Shown here piece by piece: positions 22,708 to 35,465 of a stretch of 64,000 bases of DNA. The notes beneath the pieces were generated by a model. It was not told the DNA's origin and did not search any database. It saw only the letters and a list, made by a program, of their open reading frames with translations. The DNA is from Paramarasmius palmivorus (taxonomy: Eukaryota; Basidiomycota; Agaricomycetes; Agaricales; Marasmiaceae). The position numbers and the translations under genes are program-made. The DNA is taken from the NCBI GenBank assembly GCA_037176845.1, contig JAYKXP010000152.1:40655-104654 (forward strand), in the 5' to 3' direction. Position 1 is the stretch's first letter. Every line of letters begins with the position of its first letter.

Positions 22708-24509
22708 ATGGCAAACACGGACACTACGATCTCACGAATGCCCCCCGAAATCATGCGCGAAATATTTCTGCGCTGTCCCCACAGCAAAAGTACTCTCTCC
22801 CCCACCGACACACCCTGGACGCTGACTCGAGTCAACCGAAGTTGGCGTATCATCGCATCCAAGACCTCCGAGCTCTGGCGTACGGTTCACATTGACAACG
22901 CCAAGGCGACGATGTCCAACATCACTTCCCTGATTCCACTAGCCATGGAGCGCACTAACGAGCAGCCCATTGACGTTACTTTTGACTTCAAACCTATTTC
23001 TGATCTCGCGCAGAGACGTGATCCGCTCTTTCGTTCCCGTACTCGTAGGGGAGAGTGGAAAAAGGAAGAAGACATTATGGAACACGCGTTCAGGACCCTT
23101 CTTATCAACACCAAATCACGACAGTGGCGTTCATTGGTAACCTACTCCACTCCATCCAAGTCTCGTACGCATCATGAGCGATGTGTTGGAGGATATCAGA
23201 GCGAGCTTTTTTGAGAACCTCAGAAAGCTTGAGGTCCTTGAGCTTCCTTCTGGCTTCAACAGTGCACCCGAACTGGTTCATTTCATCACAGAGTCTCTCG
23301 GACATCTCCCGAGCCTCAGGCAGCTACGCGTTCTAGAGGCGGTACCATCACTACCTGATGATACTCTTGCGCAGTTACAGACGTTTGGGATCGCCGGCGC
23401 TATAAACGTGGCGGATCTGAAACACATCCTCGAGAAAACAACATCCCTCACCAATCTTCATATCTCAGACGTCATCTGCTCCTCGATGCCACAATGGTAG
23501 CTCAGACAAGGATCAACCTCCCACCGACTCTTGAAGTACTATCCCTAGACAGTTGGCAGATACCCAGTTCATTCAATACCCAGTCACTTCGCGTCTTGGT
23601 CATTCACCATCTGGATTACGAAGCCGCCGGCTTCGTTGCCTCCGAGGCAGTCGATCTAACTAGCCTCTCCAATCTCACTCTCAAGAGCTTTCCGCCGATG
23701 GATCGTACCATTCTACGCATTCTTCAAAGACTCCGAACATCGAGGAACTTGTTCTGTCGGGACACGTTGGAAATCATCTCTTGAAATCGCTAGTCGCTAG
23801 CGAATCGAGCACCCAGGATGCCTTTCTCCCGAAATTGCATGCCATATCCATCACTTCTTATCCAACATTCAAGATTTCTTTATTCCATAGTCTCATTCGA
23901 TTCACGTTCTTTGGATTATGGACTTTGCACCTGCTCGATATGGCAAACCATCCACAACTCGGATACTGGTAGGACAGAAGCTATCATCCTTTCCAATCAC
24001 AAGCTTCTGGGAGATCCAGAGTTCATATTACGCGAATTGCTGTATGCATGGGAGTGCCAGGTAGCATCTTTGGGAATGGTGTTCGATCCATCTATGATGT
24101 GCGTGAAAAAAGATAATGAGGTGAGTCGTGATTTATCCAATGAATAGTATCTAGGAAAAACTTGCTGAAATGCTTTCCTTAGAACCTTGAGCAAACAGCT
24201 GGATGAGATTGTGGGTTTCATAGAGGAAATCGGCGCGACGAATGTTGAGCTCTATCGTCAGGTTTATCACAACGACATGGTCGTTCCCGTCACCGATGTC
24301 TATTGAAAAAGCTGTATTCGGAAAAGACAGATGGATGTTTCTTGATAGTTAGAATTCATTCGGTCGCAGCGTTTGGGCGATCTTGGAAGGAGTTGGATGA
24401 TATGGAGAGGGATACGCTTGGCTGGGATGTTCTCAAATTGGGCTTAGATATCACCCCCTTGTTACCCACCTTTCATTTCGCACCTCAATTTGTACTCTAT
24501 TCATTGTGA
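22708..24509 (+). pseudogene. F-box / LRR-type protein gene with several frameshifts
   Basis: The start MANTDTTISRMPPEIMREIF, then TPWTLTRVNRSWRIIASK and SELWRTVHI, is a typical Agaricomycete F-box domain (substrate adaptor of SCF ubiquitin ligases). The reading frame then breaks repeatedly. Near 23150-23175 it shifts to the frame of RASFFENLRKLEVLELP. Near 23495 a stop after SSMPQW is followed by RINLPPTLEVLSLDS in another frame. Near 23730 it shifts again to PNIEELVLSGHVGNHLLKS. These shifts lie inside leucine-rich coding sequence without plausible intron borders. Later pieces run to 24509. The gene is decayed, unless the indels are sequencing errors. Confidence 0.6.
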
Positions 24510-24698
24510 CCGAATGTATCAGTGAGGGTATATCTTGAAGGGTATCAAATCCGGCAGTGATCTGGGAGGCGCAACTAATTGCTAATGTGGCATAAAACAT
24601 AATGGTATACTAGATTGAGAGCGGTATCGACTGTATCCAGATCCATATCTAGTGAGCGTTCATCGTCTACTTGGCTCGTATGTGATCTAAAAAATCGA

Positions 24699-25780
24699 CT
24701 AAATAGTCAGCGATCGAATCAGTCGGATAATGAGAAATGGAGTACGCACTCTAGCTAGAACCGAATCTACTTCGCCCCTAATAGTCCGACTAATCACCTC
24801 CCGCATCGCAGAGCATTCAACTGTATGACATGTACTACAGGCCAAGCCACCTCTACCTGCGAATGCTTTATGAAGCAGGCTCGCTGATATGGTATCAGCG
24901 CATGCATACAGGCAATCGCTATACTCCTGTTTTCGCATGTACTCGAACAGCACCTCGACGTTCTCTCCAGATACATCCTGTGCTACCTGCGCCCTCAAGG
25001 ATGGGTATGTCCTACATGTATACGAGTAACCACCAGATACACCCCATCCTCGCGTTGTAACGAACCTAGGGGTGTGATTCTTGATAGCCTCGGAGCATCT
25101 TTTGTGGTATTTGAGAAGCTGGATGAATTCGCCCACAGTGAGGGAATCCATTTCGGGAACCTGAAGCGATGTGAGGCGATGACTCTGTATTCGCACGACA
25201 CGCTTAGCAGCCTCTTGGAGTAGGTCGTCTGGAATAGAGGTCCTGTTTTTCCAGAGTGTACCGAAAACCTTCAATGTGATGGGGCCTGCTTCGCTGGGCG
25301 CAACGTACGTGAGGGATATGAGTGTTCGAACCTCCCTCGAAAATAGCCAGGTAGATTCCATCTGATACTTTATCATCGTCAGGAGGAATGTCGTAATCTC
25401 CACATACGTTTGTGGGCCATTGGGGGGTTCAACTCCGGGGTAGATATGGCGTAGGAGGCAGTCGAATGTTTACACTATCTTCTGCAATGGGAATGGAATT
25501 CGTTTTCGCGGTTTCCGTCCGAGCTTTCGGGCTGAGGGAGAGTGAACATGTCGTGGAAGAATGGGGAAACGAAAGAAAGGATGGCACGATGGACATGGAA
25601 AAGGACGTCATCGGAGGTGCGGATGGCAAGATCAGCTCCAGGATCGTTGAACGGTGCGGCTGCTACCTGGAATGGTGACAGTGCTTGTGTTCGAGCTCTC
25701 GTTTGGAGTTGCTTGTTCAGAGGACATCTTAGTAGTTGACAAAAAACGTGTTTGGTCATGAGACGTTGAACAGGACTCAT
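24699..25780 (-). pseudogene. BTB/POZ domain gene with frameshifts
   Basis: PFNDPGADLAIRTSDDVLFH then VHRAILSFVSPFFHDMFTLP is the BTB core of a large Agaricomycete family (adaptors for Cullin3 ligases). After QPESSDG the frame moves to KTNSIPIAEDSVN, and one base later to CLLRHIYPGVEPPNGPQTYV, the family's normal continuation. The last frame stays open through SREVRTLISLTYV to the end. A likely natural start, MSSEQATPNESS, is in yet another frame. Three shifts within 250 bp argue for decay. The C-terminal half is well preserved, so the loss may be recent. Confidence 0.55.
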
Positions 25781-25988
25781 TACGTTAACACCCGTACCGA
25801 GGAACCGAAGAAGCTCATGCCACGTGGGATGGTTCTTTTTCCTACTCAGGATGATTGCTTACGTTCTCTCTGTTCTTCCTCCTTGGGCGACAAGCTAAAA
25901 AACGAAGTTGGCGTATGAAGGTATTCCAGATAGTCATTTTTCTACCAAAACCAATCATTTAACTGCGCTACAGATTGCCATCCCAGGA

Positions 25989-26117
25989 ATGTCTCGTTTT
26001 AGTAACCCGCTCGTTGTGGCTACTGCCTTCACAGTATCGCAGACACTTCTCGCAGCACCCGCATGTACTGATTTCGCGCTGATTGATGGACCCCCTTCGG
26101 AATCTACCTTCTTTTGA
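25989..26117 (+). pseudogene. Truncated secreted-enzyme leader, cutinase-like
   Basis: The frame gives a good signal peptide (SNPLVVATAFTVSQTLLAAP) followed by ACTDFALIDG and then stops after 42 residues. A Cys followed by (F/Y)xLID is the usual start of fungal cutinase-family esterases, which continue ..RGTxE. No continuation is seen in any frame. It may instead be a tiny secreted peptide of its own. Confidence 0.25.
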
Positions 26118-26595
26118 TGCTCGTTCGTTCTTCGCCCCATTTTCGGAAGCCTTTACGGTTGCCGAGCTGGCTCAATTTCAGTTTCTTGCCAAAAGCGAAA
26201 CATCTTGATTCTATGTATTGCGAATTACCAGGTTCATTGAGAGAACATAACTACCGTCACGTAGGATTACGTTGCACCTCTCGCTCTGGGTGTACTGGTA
26301 TTAAACTGCGATAGCACCTAACCGGTGAACAGTTCGACGACCGAGACACTTTGCAATGTTCTTCGGCAGATCAGTGCTTAGCATACCGCCTGACACACTG
26401 GCAGACTCTGTCTCTTGCGAGTCGTGAGGTTGTAGTCTCGTTAGAGTAGCGAGGAAAGGAGGGGGATTGACGGAGTGACCCTGTGTTATTACAGTCTCAA
26501 ACGGTATTCTTCCTTGAAACTGGCTTTTTATTATAGCTACTCCAGTCCGAAATATTCTGGCTTTACATGTGGCAAATTTGACAATGGATAAGCAT
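26118..26595. other. No gene seen
   Basis: Short frames on both strands only; downstream of the membrane protein gene that ends at 26596. Confidence 0.45.
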
Positions 26596-28123
26596 TCAAG
26601 CTGTACTATCTGTGCTGGGAGATTCCCGATAGTCTCCTGGATGCGACGTTCTGCCAATAATGAGAATTCTGCTCGCCCCTGTCGAACCCCCTTCAGAGAG
26701 CGTCGATACAGGGCGCTCATTGAATGTTTTAATAGCCTCATTTACGCTCGAGAAACTGAGTCCTAGAGCTATACGCACGATGACAATCGTCTGCGATATT
26801 CCCTGGAGATGCTTGAGTAGGCCGCAACATTGAGGCACCAACGGAGACTTACAGCGAACTGTAATGACTGAGCTACGAAGAACTACCGTAATTCTTTACT
26901 TGCGCTCCCGTGATAGGACTATCATCCCACGTGCATAGCCGCATTGTGGTCTGGAGAATGAGTGGCACCGTGTATACCATGCCGGATTCAGCGCTGGTGT
27001 GCGCGAACAATTGTTCAGTGCTGAATGTGAGGCTGGACAAACAAAGTGACACATACATTGCGATAAGGACTAGCTTATACATACGCTGAACTGGTGAATC
27101 CAGGTAAATCATCGCTTTACGAGCAATATAACAGACCCGCGCGCCTAAAGATGAAGAAGTCATACGATTCCATGTTGACAGAACATCCCTACGTACCAAG
27201 AATGACCGTCAGTAACAAATTGATAAAGACAGTATTCAAGTCGACTGCAGAGAGAATATAGAATGCCCTGTTCGCATCAACTCTGTTGATGGAAGTGTCT
27301 AGATCCGGAATCGGAATGATGAAGAATGGGAACGATGGCATAATTCCTCGTGTCATATTTCGATACAGCTCTCGAATAGAAATTACTTCGAGGGCTAAGT
27401 ATAGGAATAATTAGAATAATATACTTTTTAACGATAAAATCAGCGACTTACGTATATTGACTATGCATAAGAAAATCGGAAGGACAATAACACTGCGCTT
27501 CTTCTGCCAGACCATATAAGAGCGCCAAATCTGTATCTCGCATATCATTAGGCAGACTATACATTTCAAAGCCTGCGTACCAATACTCCATCCGCTAGCA
27601 TGCTTGAGAAAGAAGTGAGAAATAAAGCTGTTTATTTGTTGTACACGTACTTGGAAAGGAAGAAACAGCTCAATCGAGCTGCAGTAGACCTAGGAGTATA
27701 TCTTGTCAGAAACGTTGATATCTCGAAAAGACCCAGTACCATGTGATATTACCGATAATCCAGGTATATCTCAGAGAGAAGCTGCAGGTTCCGTGTATTG
27801 AAAACAATGTCTCCCGTTACAAACAACAACATCAAGACTAGAAGGGTATAGTGAGCTCGGCGTCTTGGATGTTTCCGGGTGTGTAGAGCATATATGCTGA
27901 GCCCAAACAATACTAGATATATCCCTGAGACCCTGCATCAGCACTGCAAGGGGTCCAAAATGCACGTGTCCATACCATACAAAAGAAATGCACACTGTGA
28001 AAGCCATTAGCGCGGCACTCTAAGCGTAAATAAGGCAAGACATACGCTTAGTGCTGCTGTATACCTCGGGATGAAATCTGCATCATGTCGGAGTTCCACT
28101 CGGTCACTGCGTAGCTGGGGCAT
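26596..28123 (-). CDS. Polytopic integral membrane protein, paralogue of the 32.8-34.1 kb gene
   Basis: Starts MPQLRSDRVELRHDADF. Hydrophobic pieces recovered across several introns include YTLLVLMLLFVTGDIVFN followed by TRNLQLLSE, then ARVCYIARKAM, SPVQRMYKLVLIA, and finally TIVIVRIALGLSFSSV before a polar tail ending SPSTDSTA. The order (early spans with an FNT(R/L)(N/I)LQ box, a middle arginine-rich loop, a late ESG-type span and the ...IVRIALGLS span) is that of a large Agaricomycete family of unknown function. At least seven short introns are required and I did not verify each, so small lesions could have been missed. Confidence 0.5.
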
Positions 28124-30439
28124 TGCGTGAGGATCCAGTCAGAAATGGCGGCAAGCATGATACTTATACTTGATATACTAAGACATCTTCTCAGCGCCAG
28201 TCGGTCTGACAACAAACACGCTTGAACCTATATCAATCAATACGAATCGGTCAAACGGTCTCCAACGGTGTTCGTGTGGCTGCACTAACACCATTGAGTC
28301 TGCCATAGGACGCCACAGCCAAATACAAGTCAAAGTAATGGCGCCTAACAACGCACCGTGAAGTACTTATTCTCTCATAGTCAGGAGATCTCGCACTATG
28401 ACTCAAGCCACAAATATACATGACTCATCCCGGGATCTAATACACTCGCAAGAAAGAAGGAGCGCTACTTATGTCTTATGATCAGCTGGCGCTTATCGAT
28501 GAGATGATTCCATCTCGCAAGCACACAAGAAGCTTCTTTAGTAGAGGATGTCATCATCAACTAAGCACGATACCCTGATGGCCGGTAAGATATCGTAGGT
28601 TAATTGCCAAGATGACAATGAAGGATTGTGCGCTGCAATTCCGACTTCGACTCTGGAAAGGCTTAGGGACACGCGAGGGACCGTCCACGTGTCATTTCGT
28701 TGGTCCCTGGGAATGCCACGTGATATAGCATCAACAAAATTTTGGCATTGACGAAATCGCTCGACCCTTTCTCTTTCCTTCACCCCATCGCGATATGTCC
28801 GGCCTCTCAGCCAACTCTGGTCAAAATAGTCAGCTTCCTCCTAGGGTTCGTACTACATCTTTAGTTCTGGAATCTAAGAATATAGTGTTCATCTCCTTGT
28901 GTCCTTGACCATTGTTGACCGTGTCCGACATACCTTCAGAAGGCTGCGCACATGCTCCACCGTTGGCTCCATCCAGAAACTTGAACCAAACGAAGCCCTC
29001 TGATTACATCCAATTCCACGCATCACGCTCACAGACGACTTCCCTTCCCTTGCTTTCGGCGATACACTCATTCACTTCCCCGACCCGACCACTTGTGCCC
29101 TCGAACTTGAAGGATGTGCGGTGATGAGGGAAGGGTGGATAGAGAAATGAGAGCGGATGGAGGGGATAACAAATCGGCCTCATGCACAGTAGAGGTGGGG
29201 AGCAAGGACCTGAACACTCCCATTGCACACTCGCATATTCCATACCCATCAAGCCTCAGATCGTTTTCCGTGGATGAAGTGAGGAAGCAACGGGATCATG
29301 CCATGGCTACAGGTCCATGGATGTCAGGATACACCCTGGTACGAAAGGAATACACACCACACGCCTACAGTCCCCGATCATACTCGAGCGTCCGAGGAGC
29401 CATGCGCGGTACGGGAGTATTTCGTTCAGGGGAATATGTGGGTGTTGTGCGGTTGTTCATGTTGAAGAAACGGGTTCGAGTTTCCAATCCCATGGGGTAG
29501 TCCTAGCTACGCGAGGTACGTTAGTATTTTCTATCTTTTTCATTGGTCTAATTCTCTGTCTGTTATCCTTTCGGCACTGGTCAACTACATCATCGATAAC
29601 AGCTCGAAGGATGCTAGAACACAAATTAGGCATTATATGTACTACGTGGCCAGGTCTACGTTGAAGTTCCAACAGGATTACTAGACACGAACGCCATGCT
29701 CACACCGATTCCTTTTCGATTCCATCTCTCGAGCTCGCACGGATATCGCCTCTCCTCTCATTCTACGGAGTATTCGCAAAGGACGTGTACTCATACATGA
29801 TGGAGAGTTCGTCTCTTTATTTTGACACTTAAACCTATATTCTCAGAAACCTCGATACCCACTTTCTGCTTTCGCCGTCGTTGATGCTTAACCGAACCCT
29901 TACACTATTGAGTCTCCTTGAACAAGCTACTTCATTAGATATGACCGCACTTTTTATGGATAAGGCTCATGTGAATATCAGCGTCTATCGTGCCCGGGTT
30001 CACCAGAAGACTTAGATCTCTCCTTGAGTTCTCAACACGACGGTGCCAGTTCGTGGCGCTGTAGCTCCGCCAGAAGTCCGATTTCCTACCATGTAACTCA
30101 AATTTAAACAGGGCAGCATTTGATATCGATACATGTCTTTACACTTGCAAATCGCGCGGTGATGGTGCCAACGCAAGAGTATGTGATGAGGGCAGCAGAA
30201 GTATATTACAGCATATTCGATACTAAAAGATGTGAGTAACGCGAGGATGACTAGACCTGTAACCGATCCTTAGTGACGATGGCAAGCGTACTAGGCGATG
30301 ACGAAATTGCAGCAGACAAGCCCCAAATAGCATTCCGTAATAGTGGTTCTGAGTCCGAAAAGCCGAGCTTACACGTGAGCGGAACAAGAACTATAAATTG
30401 ACCGATTCAGCTCATTACACATCTTTGACAATTACCACC
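28124..30439. other. No confidently supported gene
   Basis: A plausible start MSGLSANSGQNSQLPP lies at 28796 on +. It is followed by a possible GTTCGT donor, but no coherent continuation could be chosen among overlapping frames at 28900-29660 (for example 29114-29500). From 29.7 to 30.4 kb all frames are interrupted. This may be another decayed gene. Confidence 0.35.
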
Positions 30440-31955
30440 ATGGCCTCATCCGAGTTCCCTGCCATTTGACGTCTGGGAGCACATTGCTCTGTTCATTCCT
30501 TCTTCTACGCTTCCTTCTGTATGCCTGGCATCGCGGGATTAAACACCATTGGACTATGTCGACTATATCGAGAAATCGTTCTCGAAGACAATCACCGTGC
30601 CGTGAGGTGTATGAAAACCTTGGTGCAGAATGATCGTGCGGCGGACGCAGTTAGGCGCTTTCAGATCCAGTAGTGAGTAGCAATAAGTATTTGTTTCATT
30701 GTCCGTTGATACTGAGGCAAGTTGCTCTTTAACAGTATTGATCTTTCCCCCGAAATGCCGTGGCTTGCAAGATTTTTACGACACCTGTCGAACAGTATAC
30801 GTCGTTTATACAAGCTACAACATCTTACTCTCAATTTTCTCACCGACGTCGATTCGCCCAATATCGATTTCATATTCGACGGTTACACACTCCCAGAATT
30901 GAACGATCTCCAGATATCTGATTTGCCTATAACTCCGTGCCTTACTACATTTCTTGTTCGCCACCAACGCCAGCTAGAAAGCCTCGAAATACACCCAAGT
31001 CCAGATCACTGGCCCAACGCGAATCACAGCTTACAGTGTCCAAATTTATTCGAAATGGCAACTACGCCAGCAGTCGCAATCCACGTTTTGAATACATTCT
31101 ATCTTCCCGAACTTGGGAATTCTCTCAATATCGTGGTTGGACGACGATTTCGGAGATCATGATCGGGAGTTTCTCGCAGTAGCTGGAAAGTACTACGCTA
31201 AGAAAAGGCCAATGGTTACCCGCCCCCCAATTTTACGGTGATGAGATGTGGATGGAACGTTAATTTCATTAGAGATCTTTCCTTTCATGTTCCCGCCATC
31301 CTTGCTCTCAAGGTTTTATGCTTTTTATTACCAACGGAGCCGCTCGAAAAAGTACGTTGGGACTTGTTGATGTTTGCATTAGTTGACGTAGTCTCAGATA
31401 TTCGTTGAAGATGTTTTAGATTCTTTGCCTCGGTTCGAAAATTTGGAGATGTTTGAATGGATCCCCCTTAGCCGCTGGGATGGCATTCCACCTTCACCGT
31501 CGTGGCATGATCCGCAGTTCGAGTATGAGTTTTTGTTACGGTTCAAGGCCCGCTGTCCAAAAGCTGATCTTTGTGTGCTTCCTTGTGAGTAAATACCATT
31601 GGATAGTCTTCCTATCTGCTCATATTTCGGCAAGATGGTGTTGGTTGGAGGCATGTCGTCGATGACTTATGGGCGATCAATGACATCACGCTAAAAACCG
31701 ACTCTCCGACGTATCAATGGTTGTATAGCCATGTGCGTAACAAATCACACCCAGCGCAAAGAACACTACTTTCATATCTTCTTGAGGAGCTCGTGCAGTG
31801 TTTCCCCGCCCGCCTTTCTGTGCTGCAGATATTATCGCAAAATACGAGGATGAGAAGATACCTGTTTCGGAAGAAACTGCGATGTGCATTATGGCGATGG
31901 GAATGATAGCATACCTATGGAAATTTAGATACACTCTCTCGTCGGGTCGAGTCAT
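30440..31955 (+). pseudogene. F-box protein gene, heavily decayed
   Basis: The ATG at 30440 begins MASSEFPAI then a stop. In the next frame LPFDVWEHIALFIP is an F-box helix. Further on, frames at 30722-31162 encode leucine-rich stretches (LARFLRHLSNSIRRLYKLQ, LPELNDLQISDLP). Several stops and frame changes interrupt the rest to about 31955. The match to the F-box/LRR family is good at the start but the gene cannot make one protein. Confidence 0.5.
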
Positions 31956-32754
31956 TAATGGGCCGTAACGATCAGTAATTGTACTAACCGTGTCGTATCC
32001 ATGTCTTTCTTGCTAACCCTGTGTGCGTGTGTTATATCATTCTTCCACTCACTTTGGCATTCGTCGAAACGATAAACGTTCCTTCCAGTGAAACCGAGTT
32101 GTCGTTTAGCCGAGTAACAACGATTCAATATCAGTTATTGTTGTAGCTAACTTAGTTACATTCATGTCGGCTTGATCTTCCTCAGTATGGATCTTTCTCC
32201 CATTCCTTTTGCGGTGTATATACGACGACTACTCAAGTACATTACTCGCTTGTTGCTCCTGTACCACCATGTCGCCCGTGTCAGCCTATCTCTTTCTTCG
32301 TAGATGTGGCTCATCTGACCGCTAGTCCAGCTCGGTAGCCCCTACTACAGTGTGTGATGAAGTCGACATGCCGTGGTAGCTGAGTGGGCCAGTCCGGCTT
32401 GGACTATGCCAGTAGCCCCTACTACATGGTCCACTACCTTGGACCCGGCGAGAGACTGCACACATTCGATGCTACGCTCTGCCTTGAAGACTGTCATACT
32501 ACCTACCAGATTTGAGACTGGGAATCAAGCTATGGGTACACACAATAATGTAGTAATGATTAGGTGAACAAAAGAGGGTCAAAGCCTCACCCGTGATAGA
32601 GGAGACATGCCCTCTCGTTGCGACATGGTGTTAGAACTGAGCATAAAGTGAAGCTGAAATGGTAGAAAATGGGGGATTTCCATTCCCAACTTCCTCAAAA
32701 TCTACAGATTACAAGATACAAGCGATTTTTGTGCGGGAAGATGTTCCTGGTTGT
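31956..32754. other. Fragment related to the locus at 35.47 kb
   Basis: At 32270 an ATG starts MSPVSAYLFLRRCGSS. Two blocks are shared with 35.5 kb: CTACTACAGTGTGTGATGA (32342-) and CCTTGGACCCGGCGAGAGA (32437-). The order and spacing are similar, so both loci derive from one ancestor. No intact frame follows. Confidence 0.4.
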
Positions 32755-34125
32755 CTACTTATATCGGTGACTCGGTAGAAATGGCACTCGGTAAAGTCTA
32801 TGCATCCGAGTACCCAGAGAAAGTAGTAATCCCCTCACTAATCTGGAAGCGGGTCTATTAGATATTGTTTGAGTGCCTTTCCCTTTCAACGATGCTACCG
32901 CTTCTTCCACGTTTGTGAAGGAAAGACCAAGGGCTATCCGGACGATTATCAACGTCTGTGCTATTGACTACAGTTTGTGAGAACTTTTCAAGTTCAACGA
33001 GCATGAAGAGCTTACGGCGATTTGATTGATAGAACTTTGGAAAAGTACAATGGTAAAGGCCAAGTTAACCGCCGTGTGAGGATGCGGCCTGAACCTTGCG
33101 ATGCAAAGCATGATCGTGGAGTATACAACAAGCAAATGGGGTACACGAGACCAGATTCAATGCTAAGCTAGCCGTTAGAATGATCTGCTCGTTAAACGAT
33201 TGTGTTTAATACCTTGCGATAATGACGAGATTATACATCCGCTTTACTGGAGTCCTAATACCTGACATAGCCCGGTGTGTGATATACAATATTCGCCCTC
33301 CTGCAATGGTAATTAAAGTTCGTATCCAAATGGCGAAAGATAATAAATCTTACTAACCAAGGATAAATGTGAGGAGGAGATTAGTGAAGGCCGTACTGAG
33401 ATAGATTGCACAAGCAACCTTGTTGGGAAGGGAGTCCGCAACGTAACCTGCTTCGATATCCTTTGCGATCCTTGCCCCAACTCCAAGTTGGATGATCCCC
33501 CACTGCCATCCGCCGCTGTACTCAGCAATTAGGACCAGAGCTAATGCTTTGATTGCCCATGTTGAGAGACGCTCATTGATGAATTCCAAAGGGAACCTAC
33601 TGTGATTTGCAATACATAGCACTGTAGGGATGACTAGAATTTTCCATCTTTGTTGCCATACGATATAGCAACGCCAAAGCTGGGTTATCCTTATGTGTCA
33701 GTCAAAACTATTCGCATGGATCTTGAAGTTGGCTTACCATTATGACATCTGCCACCATGCTTTACAGCAATAAGAGTAACACATTCCACATTTTTCGGAA
33801 CTTACTTGGACAGGAAAAAAGATGTGGTTCGGCCAATAGCGTGTCTACAGAGGAGATCAGGAACGTGTTATGTATAGAAGCGATCCAGGCCAGACACTCA
33901 CAATGGAAATGTTGACAGGGTCGATGTAAAAATGTCTTGCAGAATTAACGTGTTAAAGATAACCCCGCCACTTGTCGAGATGAAAAGCAATGTCAATAAA
34001 ATGCACTGGAATAGATGATTTCGGCATCTTCGCTTCAGGAGCGTGTATATGCTAAGAATAGCTAGGACTAGGTATCCACCTAAATGAAAACCATCAATCC
34101 TAAGCGGGGGAAGGTAAAAAGGCAT
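32755..34125 (-). CDS. Polytopic integral membrane protein, paralogue of the 26.6-28.1 kb gene
   Basis: Recovered segments in order are GGYLVLAILSIYTLLKRR, LLTLLFISTSGGVIFNTLI, ALALVLIAEYSG, VADSLPNKVACAIYLSTAF then TNLLLTFILG, a PVKRMYNLVIIA-type loop near 33240, and MIIVRIALGLSFTNVEEA before a basic tail. It shares the FNTL(I)LQ, VKRMY and IVRIALGLS boxes with its paralogue 6 kb away. The N-terminus is uncertain; the ATG at 34125 gives MPFYLPPLRIDG, but an upstream exon may exist. It lies between decayed F-box loci. Function unknown. Confidence 0.45.
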
Positions 34126-35465
34126 TTACCATATAGTAAAAATGAGACCTAAACGACGGTATATCAGCTCGGCACCATTGTCAGAGACAACTCAAAATTG
34201 CGCACACTCAATGTCACTGTGTACCGATAGAGGCCAAGGCGGATGGGTTGATACATGGTTTCTAAAGGACATGATTCACTGGACCATGAGGCTACTTATA
34301 CTAAATAAAACTCCCATTCCTGGAGCATCAATAATTCCAGGAAATTCCTTGGAGACAGTGATAAATTGGTATCAACTGCGCATATATCGCTAAAGGCATA
34401 GTCGTTGAGACAGTATAGCATTTGAGGTGGAGCCCATCAGGAGTATCCAAGGTCCGTTCTACAGCTCAAATGTTGCGGTTACATCCGTAGACCAAAGCGA
34501 GGAAGAACGCGGGAAAACTGCAGGCTACGCAGCTTCATCTCGCCCTCGAAGGATAATGATACCCTTGATCATCCATTCACACATTGAAAACCTGGCCGGT
34601 TTCGTGCATGATTAGCTACATTCAGGATTAATCCATTTGATGTTGGCTCGGTAGCATCCAGATGACTCACCTTAGTATATAGCGGGCCTGTAGATCCTTG
34701 AGTAATGGGTGAGTGGTCTGTACAATCAAGTATGATGGGAAAAGCCGCCTTCTGAGCTTAAAATTACACGTCTGACTGGGTATAAGACCAAAAGTGATCG
34801 AAGGGTTTTCTTTTAACATACTTAGACAGGATGTCTGATCAACCGCGTATTTACAACCAGTTCCATCAACATGCTACCCGTGATACTTACCAGGAAACAA
34901 CACTGACGCGGTGGGATTCAATCGTGAATAATACGGGGTCATCAAGGACAGTTGCTCTAATATCATCCCGCTCGCAGTTACCCTGCCGTCAGAAGCGCGC
35001 CTTGCGTTTCAAAAGGATGTAAATACTGGATATAAACACTACCTTCAGGCAATGTTAACATGGCCAAAATCTTGATAAGATGAGTTTACACTAAGTGCTG
35101 TGCACTCCCTGGTTCTCGTTGCTTATACTGATATGGCGCAAGAACGGAATGTTATTTTTGGCAGATATCAGTGGATTGTATACTATGAGCCATCATGCGC
35201 TGTAAACGCTGCTACCGACAGGTTGATACGAACGATTTGAACAGGATTCGTTTTGCACGGCAAAGCCGTGTCCTACTTGCGTCTAGACCAACCCTTTCTG
35301 ATACTCTCCCTTACCTTCTGTTGGTCGCACATAGAACTGGAAAAGGTAAAGATTAGCTTCGCCACTGATTGTTCGCCATGACGTCAATAACACTTTAAGG
35401 ATATTAGCGCTCATACCAAGACATTAGACATCTACTCACTTGTAAGTTGCCGCTCCTTTACCACC
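34126..35465. other. No supported gene
   Basis: Short frames only (for example 34142-34393 and 34831-35022 on +), with no motif or signal peptide. Confidence 0.45.

Noticed and set aside
32360..32440. tRNA-like GGTAGCTGAGTGG on the plus strand
   Set aside because: It resembles a D-arm, but no acceptor pairing or T-arm lies at a fitting distance.
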